Assembly: GCF_905397395.1 (NCBI RefSeq)
Contig: NZ_CAJPVH010000010.1
Location: 62,001 to 126,000, forward strand
DNA: 64,000 bases
Source of the DNA: Cupriavidus campinensis
GTDB lineage: Bacteria; Pseudomonadota; Gammaproteobacteria; Burkholderiales; Burkholderiaceae
Direction: 5' to 3'
This document shows, piece by piece, positions 8,309-19,031 of the stretch. How positions within the stretch are numbered: the stretch's first letter is position 1; the number at the start of each line of letters is the position of its first letter. The notes beneath the pieces were generated by a model. The model was not told where the DNA came from. It saw nothing but the letters and a program-made list of their open reading frames with translations, and searched no databases. A program made the translations under genes and the position numbers.

Positions 8309-10000
8309 ATGGAAGCGATCTTTGACTATCTCGTCGTGGGGGCCGGCTCGGCCGGCTGCGCGCTCGCCGGCCGGCTGGCCGACAGCGGCACCGACTCCAT
8401 CGGCCTGCTCGAAACCGGCGGCCACGATCACCATGTGCTGGTGCGCACACCCGCCGGATGTGGCGCGATGCTGCCGCGCGCTGGCCGCCGCAACTACGGC
8501 TACGAGACCGTGCCGCAGGCCGGGCTGGATGGCCGGCGCGGCTACCAGCCGCGCGGCCGGGGCCTGGGCGGGTCATCGTCGATCAACGCCATGATCTATA
8601 TGCGGGGCCGCCCGGCCGACTACGACGGCTGGGCCGCCGCCGGCTGCGACGGCTGGTCGTGGGACGATGTCCTGCCCGTCTTCCGCCGCGCCGAATGCAA
8701 CGCCCGCGTGGCCGGCCACGACGACGATCCGCTGCACGGCGGCACCGGCCCCCTCCACGTCAGCGATCTCTGCTCGCCCAACCCGTTCGGCCAGCATTTC
8801 ATCGATGCCGCCGAACTGGCCGGCCTGCCCCGCAACGACGATTTCAATGGCGACGAGCAGGAGGGCGCCGGCTGGTACCAGGTGACCCAGCACAACGGCG
8901 AGCGCTGGAACGCCGCGCGCGCCTACCTGCACGGCGGCAACGTGCGCGACCGCGCCTGCAACGGCGGGCGCTCGCACCTGCATGTGCTGACCGGCACGCA
9001 GGTGCTGCGGATCCTGTTCGAAGGGCGCCGCGCGGTGGGCGTGCTGGCCCGGCGCGATGGGGCCGAGGTGGTGCTGCGCGCGCGCCGCGAGGTCATCGTC
9101 AGCGCCGGCGCGTTCGGCTCGCCGCAGTTGCTGATGGCGTCCGGCATCGGCCCGGCGGCGCACCTGCGCGGGCACGGCGTGGCCGTGGTGCATGACCTGC
9201 CCGGCGTGGGCGAGAACCTCCAGGACCATCTCGACGTGATCCTGCACAAGCGCGTGGCGGCCACGGCGCTGTTCGGCGTCTCGCTGGCCGGGGCCTGGCG
9301 GCTGCTGGCCGAGATGCGGCGCTACCGTCGCGAGAACGCCGGCATGATGACGTCGAATTTCGCCGAGGCGGGCGCCTTCGTGCGCAGCCGCCCGGACCTC
9401 GACGAGCCGGACCTGCAACTGCATTTCGTGGTGGGGATGGCGGACAACCACATGCGCCGCGTCAATCGCGGGCATGGCTATTCCTGCCATGTCTGCCTGC
9501 TGCGGCCGCGCAGCCGGGGCGTGGTGCGGCTGGTGTCGGCGGACATGCGCGAGGCGCCGGCCATCGATCCGCGCTATTTGTCCGATCCACAAGACATGGA
9601 AGGGATGGTCACCGGGCTGCGCATCGTGCGCGCCATTTTCGACCAGCCCCCGCTGGCCGCGTTTGGCGGCCGGGAGCTGTATTCGGCGGACCTGCGGCTC
9701 GATGGCAGCGACGATGACGCCGTGCGCGCGCTGATCCGCCGCCAGGCGGACACGATCTACCACCCCGTGGGCACCTGCCGCATGGGCATGGACCCGCTGG
9801 CGGTGGTGGACCCGCAGCTACGGGTGCGCGGCGTGGAGGGGCTGCGCGTGGTCGATGCGTCGATCATGCCGACGCTGGTCGGCGGCAATACCAACGCGCC
9901 CGCCATCATGATCGGCGAGCGCGCCCACGACCTGATCCGCTATGCGCCGCGCGTGACGCTGCGCATCCGTGAGTCGGTCGCCGGGGTGGCGGCGGACTGA
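8309..10000 (+). CDS. GMC-family FAD oxidoreductase (alcohol/choline dehydrogenase-like)
   Basis: The 563-residue protein opens with the FAD-binding GXGXXG (VVGAGSAGCALAGRL) and carries GMC signature segments (GRGLGGSSSINAM) and the active-site His region (YHPVGTCRMG). It ends with the usual GGNTNAPAIMIGERA. The ATG at 8309 follows a GGCGGGGAG ribosome site and gives the canonical N-terminus; longer frames are read-through. The reaction is probably oxidation of a primary alcohol to the aldehyde, with transfer to an electron acceptor. The substrate is unknown; the divergent aldehyde dehydrogenase (220 bases away) is a likely partner. Confidence 0.9.
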   Translation: MEAIFDYLVVGAGSAGCALAGRLADSGTDSIGLLETGGHDHHVLVRTPAGCGAMLPRAGRRNYGYETVPQAGLDGRRGYQPRGRGLGGSSSINAMIYMRGRPADYDGWAAAGCDGWSWDDVLPVFRRAECNARVAGHDDDPLHGGTGPLHVSDLCSPNPFGQHFIDAAELAGLPRNDDFNGDEQEGAGWYQVTQHNGERWNAARAYLHGGNVRDRACNGGRSHLHVLTGTQVLRILFEGRRAVGVLARRDGAEVVLRARREVIVSAGAFGSPQLLMASGIGPAAHLRGHGVAVVHDLPGVGENLQDHLDVILHKRVAATALFGVSLAGAWRLLAEMRRYRRENAGMMTSNFAEAGAFVRSRPDLDEPDLQLHFVVGMADNHMRRVNRGHGYSCHVCLLRPRSRGVVRLVSADMREAPAIDPRYLSDPQDMEGMVTGLRIVRAIFDQPPLAAFGGRELYSADLRLDGSDDDAVRALIRRQADTIYHPVGTCRMGMDPLAVVDPQLRVRGVEGLRVVDASIMPTLVGGNTNAPAIMIGERAHDLIRYAPRVTLRIRESVAGVAAD

Positions 10001-10012
10001 AGCCAGTCGACT

Positions 10013-11557
10013 TCAGCCGGCCATCCGGAACTGCCCCACGCAGTCGCGCAGCTTGCCGGCCTGCTCGTCCAGGGACTGGGCGGCGGCGGCGGCTTCCTCG
10101 ACCAGCGCGGCGTTCTGCTGCGTGACCTGATCCATCTGGCCCACCGCGTGGCCCACCTGCTCGATGCCGGCGCTCTGCTCCTGCGAGGCCGCGGCGATCT
10201 CGGCGATGATGTCCGACACGCGCTTCACGGCCTGGCGGATCTCGGTCATCGTGCCGCCCACGCCTTCGGCCTGGGTGGAGCCGGTGCGCACGGTGGTCAC
10301 CGAGGCCTCGATCAACTCCTTGATTTCCTTGGCGGCGCTGGACGAGCGCTGCGCCAGGCTGCGCACCTCGCCGGCCACGACCGCGAAGCCACGGCCCTGC
10401 TCGCCGGCGCGGGCCGCTTCCACGGCGGCGTTCAGCGCCAGGATGTTGGTCTGGAAGGCGATGCCCTCGATCAGGTTGGTGATCTCGGCGATGCGCTCGG
10501 AGCTGCCGCTGATGGCGCCCATCGTATCCACCATCTGCTGCACGGCCTGGTTGCCGGCGTCGGCCACCTCGGCGGCGTTGGCCGCCAGCGAGCTGGCCTG
10601 GCGCGCGTTCTCGGCGTTCTGGCGCACGGTGGTGGTCAGCTCTTCCATGCTCGACGCGGTTTCCTCCAGTGACGCCGCCTGCTGCTCCGTGCGCGACGAC
10701 AGGTCCACATTGCCGGCCGCGATCTGCCCGGCGGCCACGCTGACGGAATCGGTGGACTGGCGCACCTCGCGCAGGGTCTGCGCCACGCGCTCGATCAGCG
10801 TGTTGAACGATTGCGCGGTCTGGCCGATCTCGTCCATCCGCGCCACCGACGCGCGATGATCCAGGTCCAGCGTCTGGCTCACGTGTTCCAGCGTGCCCTG
10901 GATATCGGCCAGGCTGTGCCTGATGCGGCGATACAGCGACACGGCCATGAAGACGGTGAACGCCACGACGGCGACGATGACGCTCACGAACGTCCACACG
11001 GTGCGGGTGTGCTGCGCCTTGTTCGCCACCACGGCGTCGTCGCCGAGCTTTGTGTTGTACGCGATGTGTTCGTCGATGGCATTGCGCAGGGCCGCCGATG
11101 CCTGGAACAGCTCGCTGCCGGGCGTCAGCATTTGCTGGACCGCACTATGGTCGTTGTTGTTGGACCGATCGAGGAAAGCGGGGAACTGGTCGACGAACCG
11201 CTTGATGGCGGATTTGCCGGATTCCAGCAGCTTGCTGTCGGTCTCGTCCGAGATATCCTCGCGGGCGTACAGCGCCGCCATTTCGTCGAGGCGCTTCCTG
11301 GCCTTGGCGATGTCGGCTTCGGCCTCCTTCTTGGCCGCGGCGTCATCGGTGACCGCATGGCGGTACAGGCTCACGCGCAGACCGGCCACGGCGTCGCTGA
11401 TGATATTCAGGTGCCGCACACTGGCCAGCGTGTTCGAGTTGAAGTACTCGAGTCGTTTCTCGGCTTGGTTGAGTTGCCAGATGCCGCCGATTCCGAGGAA
11501 CAGCAGCGAGAGTACGGCGATGGAAAGCGTAAGAAGCAGGCGTTGGGTGATATTCAT
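10013..11557 (-). CDS. Methyl-accepting chemotaxis protein, four-helix-bundle sensor type
   Basis: A 514-residue inner-membrane chemoreceptor. TM1 is about residues 7-26 and TM2 about 187-209. Between them is a helical periplasmic region of about 160 residues of the 4HB type. A HAMP linker (about 210-265) and a cytoplasmic signalling domain follow, with the conserved hairpin-tip region (ILALNAAVEAARAGEQGRGF). The start at 11557 is chosen for MNITQRLLL; an ATG 18 bases upstream is possible. No CheW-binding pentapeptide is evident at the C-terminus. The ligand is unknown. It borders the AT-richer island. Confidence 0.93.
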   Translation of the reverse strand: MNITQRLLLTLSIAVLSLLFLGIGGIWQLNQAEKRLEYFNSNTLASVRHLNIISDAVAGLRVSLYRHAVTDDAAAKKEAEADIAKARKRLDEMAALYAREDISDETDSKLLESGKSAIKRFVDQFPAFLDRSNNNDHSAVQQMLTPGSELFQASAALRNAIDEHIAYNTKLGDDAVVANKAQHTRTVWTFVSVIVAVVAFTVFMAVSLYRRIRHSLADIQGTLEHVSQTLDLDHRASVARMDEIGQTAQSFNTLIERVAQTLREVRQSTDSVSVAAGQIAAGNVDLSSRTEQQAASLEETASSMEELTTTVRQNAENARQASSLAANAAEVADAGNQAVQQMVDTMGAISGSSERIAEITNLIEGIAFQTNILALNAAVEAARAGEQGRGFAVVAGEVRSLAQRSSSAAKEIKELIEASVTTVRTGSTQAEGVGGTMTEIRQAVKRVSDIIAEIAAASQEQSAGIEQVGHAVGQMDQVTQQNAALVEEAAAAAQSLDEQAGKLRDCVGQFRMAG

Positions 11558-11836
11558 GGGGTGTGGACGGCACATGCTTTATCGCAGTGCTCGTTGGTGG
11601 CGACTGAAGTGCAGGCAGGCTCGTAGCCCGTCGCCTCAACGTTTACGACCGGTTTCTCACGGGTTGAAGGGATTTTCGATGCGCCGCAGCAACCGGCGTG
11701 CGATGTCCGGCCATGCCCCCACTGCGCTGAGATCCCCGGATATATCAAAAATCACATTTTTACGATTGTTTAATCGGATCTGAAAGAGCCTGATATGCCT
11801 CTTGCGCATGTGCGTATCGCAAAGGAGGGGTATTTC

Positions 11837-12451
11837 ATGAGGCGGCATTCATCTTTTCTCGGATTTTTCTTACCACGGATGGCTCGTCCATCTGCGTTGC
11901 TGACGGGCCGAAGGGCGTCAGATTGTCAGGTTTTATATATCAGTGTGTCGAGACGGATTGTCCGATCGTTGGCAATGCTTGCCATGGCAGTCGCGATTAG
12001 CGGGTGCGCTGTTGCGCCCACAAGCCGCATCTTTGTCAGCCCTGAATCGGTGAATTACACCGAAGATTACATCCATCGCTATTCAATCTTGAGAATTAGC
12101 GGAGAACGCTACGGGGTCGGCGGTGGTCAGGTGAGACCGTTTTCCCGGGGAGGCGCAGGCTCAGGCGATTGCTGCGTCTGGTTGCCAGGTATAGGTCAAT
12201 CTATCAAGGTTGAATGGAAGGTCGGGGAGTTTCACGATTTGCGTCCGCACTGGAAAACGTTTAGCAAAGACGTGGTTATTATCGGTGAGGCCCCAAGTAA
12301 GGCAAATGCAGAGGGGTATCTAATTATCCGATTCTTCGAAGGTCACGAGATTGAGGCGGAGTTTGTACAAAGGGAGAAATTTCATCCGGCCAATCCACGC
12401 ACTGACGCTGCGTTCTCCGGAAAACGGCTCATGCGGCGTAAGGGGGAGTGA
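11837..12451 (+). CDS. Tli1-like immunity lipoprotein (DUF3304-type), copy 1
   Basis: The first of three tandem paralogues upstream of a Tle1-type phospholipase. The protein has 204 residues with a lipoprotein signal (hydrophobic run ending ISGC) and then a soluble domain with SVNYTEDYIH and a CC pair. The ATG at 11837 is chosen for the strong AAAGGAGG eight bases upstream, which gives an unusually long n-region of about 40 residues. A GTG just before SRRIVRSLAM would give a normal signal but has no ribosome site. It probably anchors in the outer membrane facing the periplasm (+2 residue Ala). The immunity role is inferred from context. The last 73 residues are identical to copy 2. Confidence 0.7.
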   Translation: MRRHSSFLGFFLPRMARPSALLTGRRASDCQVLYISVSRRIVRSLAMLAMAVAISGCAVAPTSRIFVSPESVNYTEDYIHRYSILRISGERYGVGGGQVRPFSRGGAGSGDCCVWLPGIGQSIKVEWKVGEFHDLRPHWKTFSKDVVIIGEAPSKANAEGYLIIRFFEGHEIEAEFVQREKFHPANPRTDAAFSGKRLMRRKGE

Positions 12452-12505
12452 TGCAGGATTGGACGTTGAGATATATCAGTGTGTCGAGACGGGTTGTCCG
12501 ATCGT
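12228..12505 (+). repeat. 278-bp perfect direct repeat, unit 1
   Basis: Read base by base, 12228-12505 equals 12764-13041, a spacing of 536 bp. The repeat covers the 3' half of one lipoprotein gene, the TGATG junction and the signal-peptide start of the next. This is the footprint of a recent tandem duplication or gene conversion. Confidence 0.92.
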
Positions 12506-12987
12506 TGGCAATGCTTGCCATTGCAGTCGCGATTAGCGGGTGCGCTGTTGCGCCAGATAATTCTATCGATGCTCGCGCAAAATCGGTTAACTACACGGAA
12601 GATTACATCCACCGCTACTCAATCATGAAGCTTAGCGGTGAGCCCTATGGTATTGGCGGTGGTCAAGTGAAGCCCTTTTCCTGGGGAAGTGCAGGTACCG
12701 GTGGCTGCTGCGTATGGCTACCCGGTGTAGGCCGATCTATCAAGGTTGAATGGCAGGTTGGGCAGTTTCACGATTTGCGTCCGCACTGGAAAACGTTTAG
12801 CAAAGACGTGGTTATTATCGGTGAGGCCCCAAGTAAGGCAAATGCAGAGGGGTATCTAATTATCCGATTCTTCGAAGGTCACGAGATTGAGGCGGAGTTT
12901 GTACAAAGGGAGAAATTTCATCCGGCCAATCCACGCACTGACGCTGCGTTCTCCGGAAAACGGCTCATGCGGCGTAAGGGGGAGTGA
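12451..12987 (+). CDS. Tli1-like immunity lipoprotein (DUF3304-type), copy 2
   Basis: A 178-residue lipoprotein with the lipobox ISGC at residues 28-31 (Cys31). Its ATG overlaps the stop of copy 1 (TGATG) behind a GGGGGAG run, so translation is coupled. The C-terminal 73 residues match copy 1 exactly, while the region just after the lipobox differs at many positions. That pattern suggests the variable N-terminal half sets specificity. The function, neutralising the periplasmic phospholipase, is inferred from position and lipoprotein character. Confidence 0.72.
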   Translation: MQDWTLRYISVSRRVVRSLAMLAIAVAISGCAVAPDNSIDARAKSVNYTEDYIHRYSIMKLSGEPYGIGGGQVKPFSWGSAGTGGCCVWLPGVGRSIKVEWQVGQFHDLRPHWKTFSKDVVIIGEAPSKANAEGYLIIRFFEGHEIEAEFVQREKFHPANPRTDAAFSGKRLMRRKGE

Positions 12988-13041
12988 TGCAGGATTGGAC
13001 GTTGAGATATATCAGTGTGTCGAGACGGGTTGTCCGATCGT
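12764..13041 (+). repeat. 278-bp perfect direct repeat, unit 2
   Basis: Second copy of the 12228-12505 sequence. Identity ends where copy 3 has C instead of T at 13042. Similarity to copy 3 continues at a lower level further on. Confidence 0.92.
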
Positions 13042-13523
13042 CGGCAATGCTTGCCATGGCAGTCGCGATTAGCGGGTGCGCTGTTGCGCCGGCGACTACG
13101 ATCTCTATCGGTGCAAATTCTGTCAATTATACCGAAGACTACATTCATGAGTATTCAATCAGGAAGCTCGGCGGTGAACATTATGGGATTGGTGGCACGC
13201 AGGTGAAACCGTTCTCCTTGGGGGGCGCGAGCTCGGGCGACTGCTGCGCCAGACTGCCGGACATAGGTCAACGTATCAAGATCGTATGGAAAATTGGGGC
13301 TTTTCACGATCTGCGTCCGCAATGGAAAACATACAGCAAAGATGTCGTCATTATCGGTGAACCCTCTACTGAATCAAAACCGGAGGGATACTTGATTATT
13401 AGATTTTTTGAGGATCACGAGGTTGAGGCGGAATTTGTAGAGGGAAAAAAATGGTATCCCGCCAATCCGCGCACTGATGCTGCGTTCTCAGGAAAACGAA
13501 TCATGCGCCGTAAGGGGGAATGA
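12987..13523 (+). CDS. Tli1-like immunity lipoprotein (DUF3304-type), copy 3, divergent
   Basis: The third tandem paralogue, 178 residues, with the same signal peptide and lipobox (ISGC) as copy 2. It is much more diverged from the lipobox to the C-terminus (EPSTESKPEGY where the others have EAPSKANAEGY). The CC pair and the ending NPRTDAAFSGKR are kept. It starts on the stop of copy 2 (TGATG), and the phospholipase gene starts on its own stop in the same way. Being adjacent to the effector, it may be the cognate inhibitor of the present enzyme. That is inference. Confidence 0.72.
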   Translation: MQDWTLRYISVSRRVVRSSAMLAMAVAISGCAVAPATTISIGANSVNYTEDYIHEYSIRKLGGEHYGIGGTQVKPFSLGGASSGDCCARLPDIGQRIKIVWKIGAFHDLRPQWKTYSKDVVIIGEPSTESKPEGYLIIRFFEDHEVEAEFVEGKKWYPANPRTDAAFSGKRIMRRKGE

Positions 13524-14986
13524 TGCAAGACAGCATTCACGACTCTGATGATACTTTTCACCGGGCCCTGAAAACCCATACTATTCTTTACCCTGACGAT
13601 TTTGTGACCTGCTCGACCTGTGAACAGCGTCCCTGGTTCAGTTTCTTTTTCGATGGTACCGATAATAATAGAATTATTGATGCCCCGCTGGGAAAGCTTT
13701 CCAATATTGCGCGACTTTTCGCGGGGCATTGCGATGATGAACCATCAATCTTCCGTAGATATTATCCCGGCATCGGCACGCCGCTCGATCCGAGCAACGC
13801 GAGTTGGTTGGAGCAGGTCCGGGACAGCGAGACGCTTGGCGGCGGAATGGGTCTGGGTGCCGACGTCCGCCTGGCTAAAGCAGAGGGTGATTTATCCAGG
13901 CTCCTCAAATACACCCACCGCGTCACGCGCATCGACATCGCCGTTTTCGGATTTTCCCGAGGCGCCGCCCTCGCGCGGGCCTTCGTCAACCGCCTGATCC
14001 AAAAGTGCGAAATGCGCGATGGCATACTCCACTGGCCTTGCGAGACTGCCCTTGACGGCGAATCCGCACCGCTGCATATCCGGTTCCTGGGCCTTTTCGA
14101 TACCGTCGAATCGGTCGGCCTGCCGGGAAAAAACCTGCATCCGGACATGTGGATGTCCATTCCCGAGCAGGTGGAACGCTGCGTCCATCACTACGCCACG
14201 CACGAACTGCGGTCCTTTTTCCCGCTGACGCCCGTCGATGCCGGTCTCAAGCACTGCGAGGAAATCGCCATGCCGGGCGTGCATTCCGACGTGGGCGGCG
14301 GATATCGGCCTGACGAGCAGGGGAGATCCGACATGCTGGCCCGCATTCCGCTGAATCGCATGCGGCTGGAGGCGGCCATTGCCGGCGTGCCATTTACGCC
14401 GCCCCTGCTCCTGACTCCGGATGTTCATGCGCTCTTCGAATACAGCGCGGACCTGAAAGCCCTGTACGACGAATATATGGCGGCCATCCCGACCCACGAA
14501 TCACGCGAGGCGCAGATATTGGCCCATGTGCGGCTGTACTACGGGTGGTTGAAATCCCGCTACAAGACCAGCCCGTGCGATGTCTATAGTCGGTGCCAAG
14601 CCTCGAATATCGGCGGCGATGCGGAGATGGACCGGATCCGGAAGTCCTACGCCTATCTCGAACGCGATGCCGCTCAACTGGCGGATCGCGCCTGGGTCGC
14701 CGATATGCAGCGCCGGTATCCCGATACCTATCGCTGGCATCTGGCGATGCGCTACGAACACGAACATCGCGCGCCGCCGGTGCTGACCGAAAGGGAATCC
14801 GCCTACTTCGAGGCGTGGAGCAACCCGCCCGACCTGTCGCCCAATCTCATCCGCTTCTTCGACGAATATGTGCATGACTCGCGGGCGGGATTCATGATGG
14901 TCGGCAATGGCGGCTATTTGTCGCCGCGCGATATCGTGGCGATGTCGGTCGTGCCAGCGGCGACTCCTGCGCTTGCCGCTCTATAG
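13523..14986 (+). CDS. tle1: Tle1-type type VI secretion phospholipase effector (DUF2235)
   Basis: The 487-residue protein has the DUF2235 opening FFFDGTDNNR (about 41-50), the nucleophile elbow GFSRG (Ser145), LFDTVES (Asp193 as likely acid) and PGVHSDVGGGY (His254 as likely base). This is the alpha/beta-hydrolase triad of Tle1 effectors, which attack phospholipids of rival cells from the periplasm. No signal peptide is present, in keeping with type VI delivery. It is translationally coupled to the three lipoproteins (TGATG). No vgrG, PAAR or hcp gene is in the window, so it is an orphan locus. A general DUF2235 hydrolase is the alternative. Confidence 0.82.
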   Translation: MQDSIHDSDDTFHRALKTHTILYPDDFVTCSTCEQRPWFSFFFDGTDNNRIIDAPLGKLSNIARLFAGHCDDEPSIFRRYYPGIGTPLDPSNASWLEQVRDSETLGGGMGLGADVRLAKAEGDLSRLLKYTHRVTRIDIAVFGFSRGAALARAFVNRLIQKCEMRDGILHWPCETALDGESAPLHIRFLGLFDTVESVGLPGKNLHPDMWMSIPEQVERCVHHYATHELRSFFPLTPVDAGLKHCEEIAMPGVHSDVGGGYRPDEQGRSDMLARIPLNRMRLEAAIAGVPFTPPLLLTPDVHALFEYSADLKALYDEYMAAIPTHESREAQILAHVRLYYGWLKSRYKTSPCDVYSRCQASNIGGDAEMDRIRKSYAYLERDAAQLADRAWVADMQRRYPDTYRWHLAMRYEHEHRAPPVLTERESAYFEAWSNPPDLSPNLIRFFDEYVHDSRAGFMMVGNGGYLSPRDIVAMSVVPAATPALAAL

Positions 14987-14989
14987 GAA

Positions 14990-16666
14990 TCAGACCGGCC
15001 ACGTCCGCTTGGCCACGCGTTGCAATGTGACGGTATCGGCATCCAGCGTGCCGAACACGCGGCCGTGCTGCCGCCCGAGGCGGCTGGCGACGAACAGTTC
15101 GGCCGATTCCGAGTCCGCATGCGCGATCATCAGCGCGGCCTGCGCGGTCAGCACCAGGCCCTGCGCGAAGCGTCGGCCGCTCGCTTCGAGTTGCTCGGCC
15201 GGTTCGCACAGCATGGCCTGCAGCGACGCCAGTTCCGCGCGCACGGCCGCGTTGCCGTTGGAAAGCCGCGCCAGTTCGTGCAGGATCCGCGCGCCATCGT
15301 CGGGGTTGCGTTGCAGGGCGCGCAGCACGTCCAGGCACATCACGTTGCCGGAGCCTTCCCAGATCGAATTGACCGGCGCCTCGCGGTAGAGCCGCGCCAT
15401 CGGGCCTTCCTCCACGTAGCCGTTGCCGCCCCAGACCTCCATGGCCTCGCCGGTGGCTTCCAGCGCACGTTTGCAGATCCAGAACTTGGCGGCTGGGGTG
15501 ACCACGCGCTTCCACGCGGCGGCGAGCGGGTCGTCCTCGGCATGCTCGAAGGCGTGAGCGAGGGCCATCATCATCTGCGTGGCGGCTTCGGACTCCAGGG
15601 CGAGGTCGGCCAGCACGTTGCGCATCAGCGGCTGGTCGGCCAGCAGCTTGCCGAACGCCATGCGGTGGCGCGCGTGATGGAGCGACTGCACCAGCGCCGC
15701 GCGCAGCAGCGCCGCGCTGCCGATCACGCAGTCGAGCCGAGTGTTGGTGGCCATCTCGATGATGGTGGGGATGCCGCGGCCTTCCTCGCCGATCAGGATG
15801 CCCGTGGCGCCCCGGAACTCGACCTCGCTGCTCGCGTTGGAGCGGTTGCCGAGCTTGTCCTTGAGGCGCTGGATCTCGATCGGGTTCTTGCTGCCGTCGT
15901 CGCGGAAGCGCGGCACGAAGAAGCACGAAAGCGGCCCCTCGGGCCCGCCCATGCGCGCCACGACCAGATGGGCGTCGCACATCGGCGCGGAGAAGAACCA
16001 CTTGTGGCCCGTCAGCGCGTACTCGGCGCCCCGGCCCTCGCCGCGCACCGGCAGGGCGACGGTGGTGTTGGCGCGCACGTCGGAGCCGCCCTGCTTCTCG
16101 GTCATGCCCATGCCGATCATCACGGCGGTCTTGTCGCGCCAGGGCAGGTCGCGGGCGTCGTGCTCGGTCGAATACAGCCGGGGTTCCAGGTCGCGGAACA
16201 GCGCGGGTTCCTTGCGCAGCACCGGAATGCTGGCCAGTGTCATGGTGGTGGGGCAGAGCGAGCCCGATTCCACCTGGGCCTGGAGGAAGTAGCCGGCGGT
16301 GCGCGCGGCCCACGCACCCGGGCGCGGCTGGGCGAAGGGCAGGGCCTGCAGCTGCTGGCCGCGCAGCAGGCCGAGCAGGGCGTGCCAGGACGGATGGAAG
16401 CTCACCGCATCGATGCGTTCGCCGGTGCGGCTGTGGGTGTGGAGTTCCGGCGTCAGGCGGTTGGCGTCGGCGGCCCACGCCTGCACCTCGGGGTCGCCGA
16501 GCCGGGCGCCGAAGGCCCCGAGCGCGCCGGCGTGCCAGCCGCCGCCCAGCCGTTCCAGCGCGGCTCGCAGGCCGGGGTCGGTCTCGAACAGGTTGTAGCC
16601 GGAGAGGTCCGGCACCTGATTGAACACGGCGTGGGTCGCGGCGGAGGAATCGGGCACGGCAGGCAT
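14990..16666 (-). CDS. aidB: AidB-type acyl-CoA dehydrogenase homologue
   Basis: A 558-residue flavoprotein of the AidB branch of the acyl-CoA dehydrogenase superfamily, linked in E. coli to the adaptive response to alkylation. It shows GMGMTEKQGGSDVRAN, WGGNGYVEEG and WEGSGNVMCLD. The C-terminal domain is typical of AidB, which is longer than ordinary acyl-CoA dehydrogenases. The start at 16666 has AAGGAG five bases upstream. Its end is only 3 bases from the tle1 end (convergent), so the island abuts it directly. Confidence 0.9.
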   Translation of the reverse strand: MPAVPDSSAATHAVFNQVPDLSGYNLFETDPGLRAALERLGGGWHAGALGAFGARLGDPEVQAWAADANRLTPELHTHSRTGERIDAVSFHPSWHALLGLLRGQQLQALPFAQPRPGAWAARTAGYFLQAQVESGSLCPTTMTLASIPVLRKEPALFRDLEPRLYSTEHDARDLPWRDKTAVMIGMGMTEKQGGSDVRANTTVALPVRGEGRGAEYALTGHKWFFSAPMCDAHLVVARMGGPEGPLSCFFVPRFRDDGSKNPIEIQRLKDKLGNRSNASSEVEFRGATGILIGEEGRGIPTIIEMATNTRLDCVIGSAALLRAALVQSLHHARHRMAFGKLLADQPLMRNVLADLALESEAATQMMMALAHAFEHAEDDPLAAAWKRVVTPAAKFWICKRALEATGEAMEVWGGNGYVEEGPMARLYREAPVNSIWEGSGNVMCLDVLRALQRNPDDGARILHELARLSNGNAAVRAELASLQAMLCEPAEQLEASGRRFAQGLVLTAQAALMIAHADSESAELFVASRLGRQHGRVFGTLDADTVTLQRVAKRTWPV

Positions 16667-16898
16667 GGCGGCTCCTTGGCAATCGGGCAGGCTGCGTCGA
16701 TGGTACGGCCGATGGTACGGCAACTGCCGTGTTCGGGAAACGCGCGCATTCCCCGGGCAAATGCGCTGGAGTGGCCACATCGTCGGCTATCGTGCAGTGC
16801 AACATCGGCCAGTCGATACCTTGGCGCACGGCAGTCGCAACAAAATTCCGGGTGGCGCCGGGCGGGGGCTTGTGCTTAAATTCACCCCGTTGGATGAA

Positions 16899-16978
16899 AC
16901 AGGGGTGCCGTACGGATGGGCCGTGCGGCTGAGAGAGTCCCTTCGAACCCGATCCGGCTAGTACCGGCGTGGGAAGTT
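16899..16978 (+). promoter_or_regulatory. TPP (THI-box) riboswitch
   Basis: The conserved TPP aptamer elements occur in order: GGGGTGCC (16902-16909), GGCTGAGAGAG (16927-16937), CCCTTCGAACCCGATC (16940-16955) and GGCTAGTACCGGCGTGGGAA. It lies about 120 bases before thiC, so thiamine pyrophosphate should shut off the thiC-thiO-thiS-thiG-thiE transcript. A CACCCC at 16884-16889 could pair with the aptamer's GGGGTG. The rest of the 430-base gap (16667-17096) shows no gene. Confidence 0.95.
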
Positions 16979-16985
16979 TCACTGA

Positions 16986-18974
<1,989 letters not shown>

Positions 18975-19031
18975 TTCAACTAAAGACCGCGCGGCGCCAC
19001 CTCCACCCGGGCGCCCGCGGCGAAGATACCC

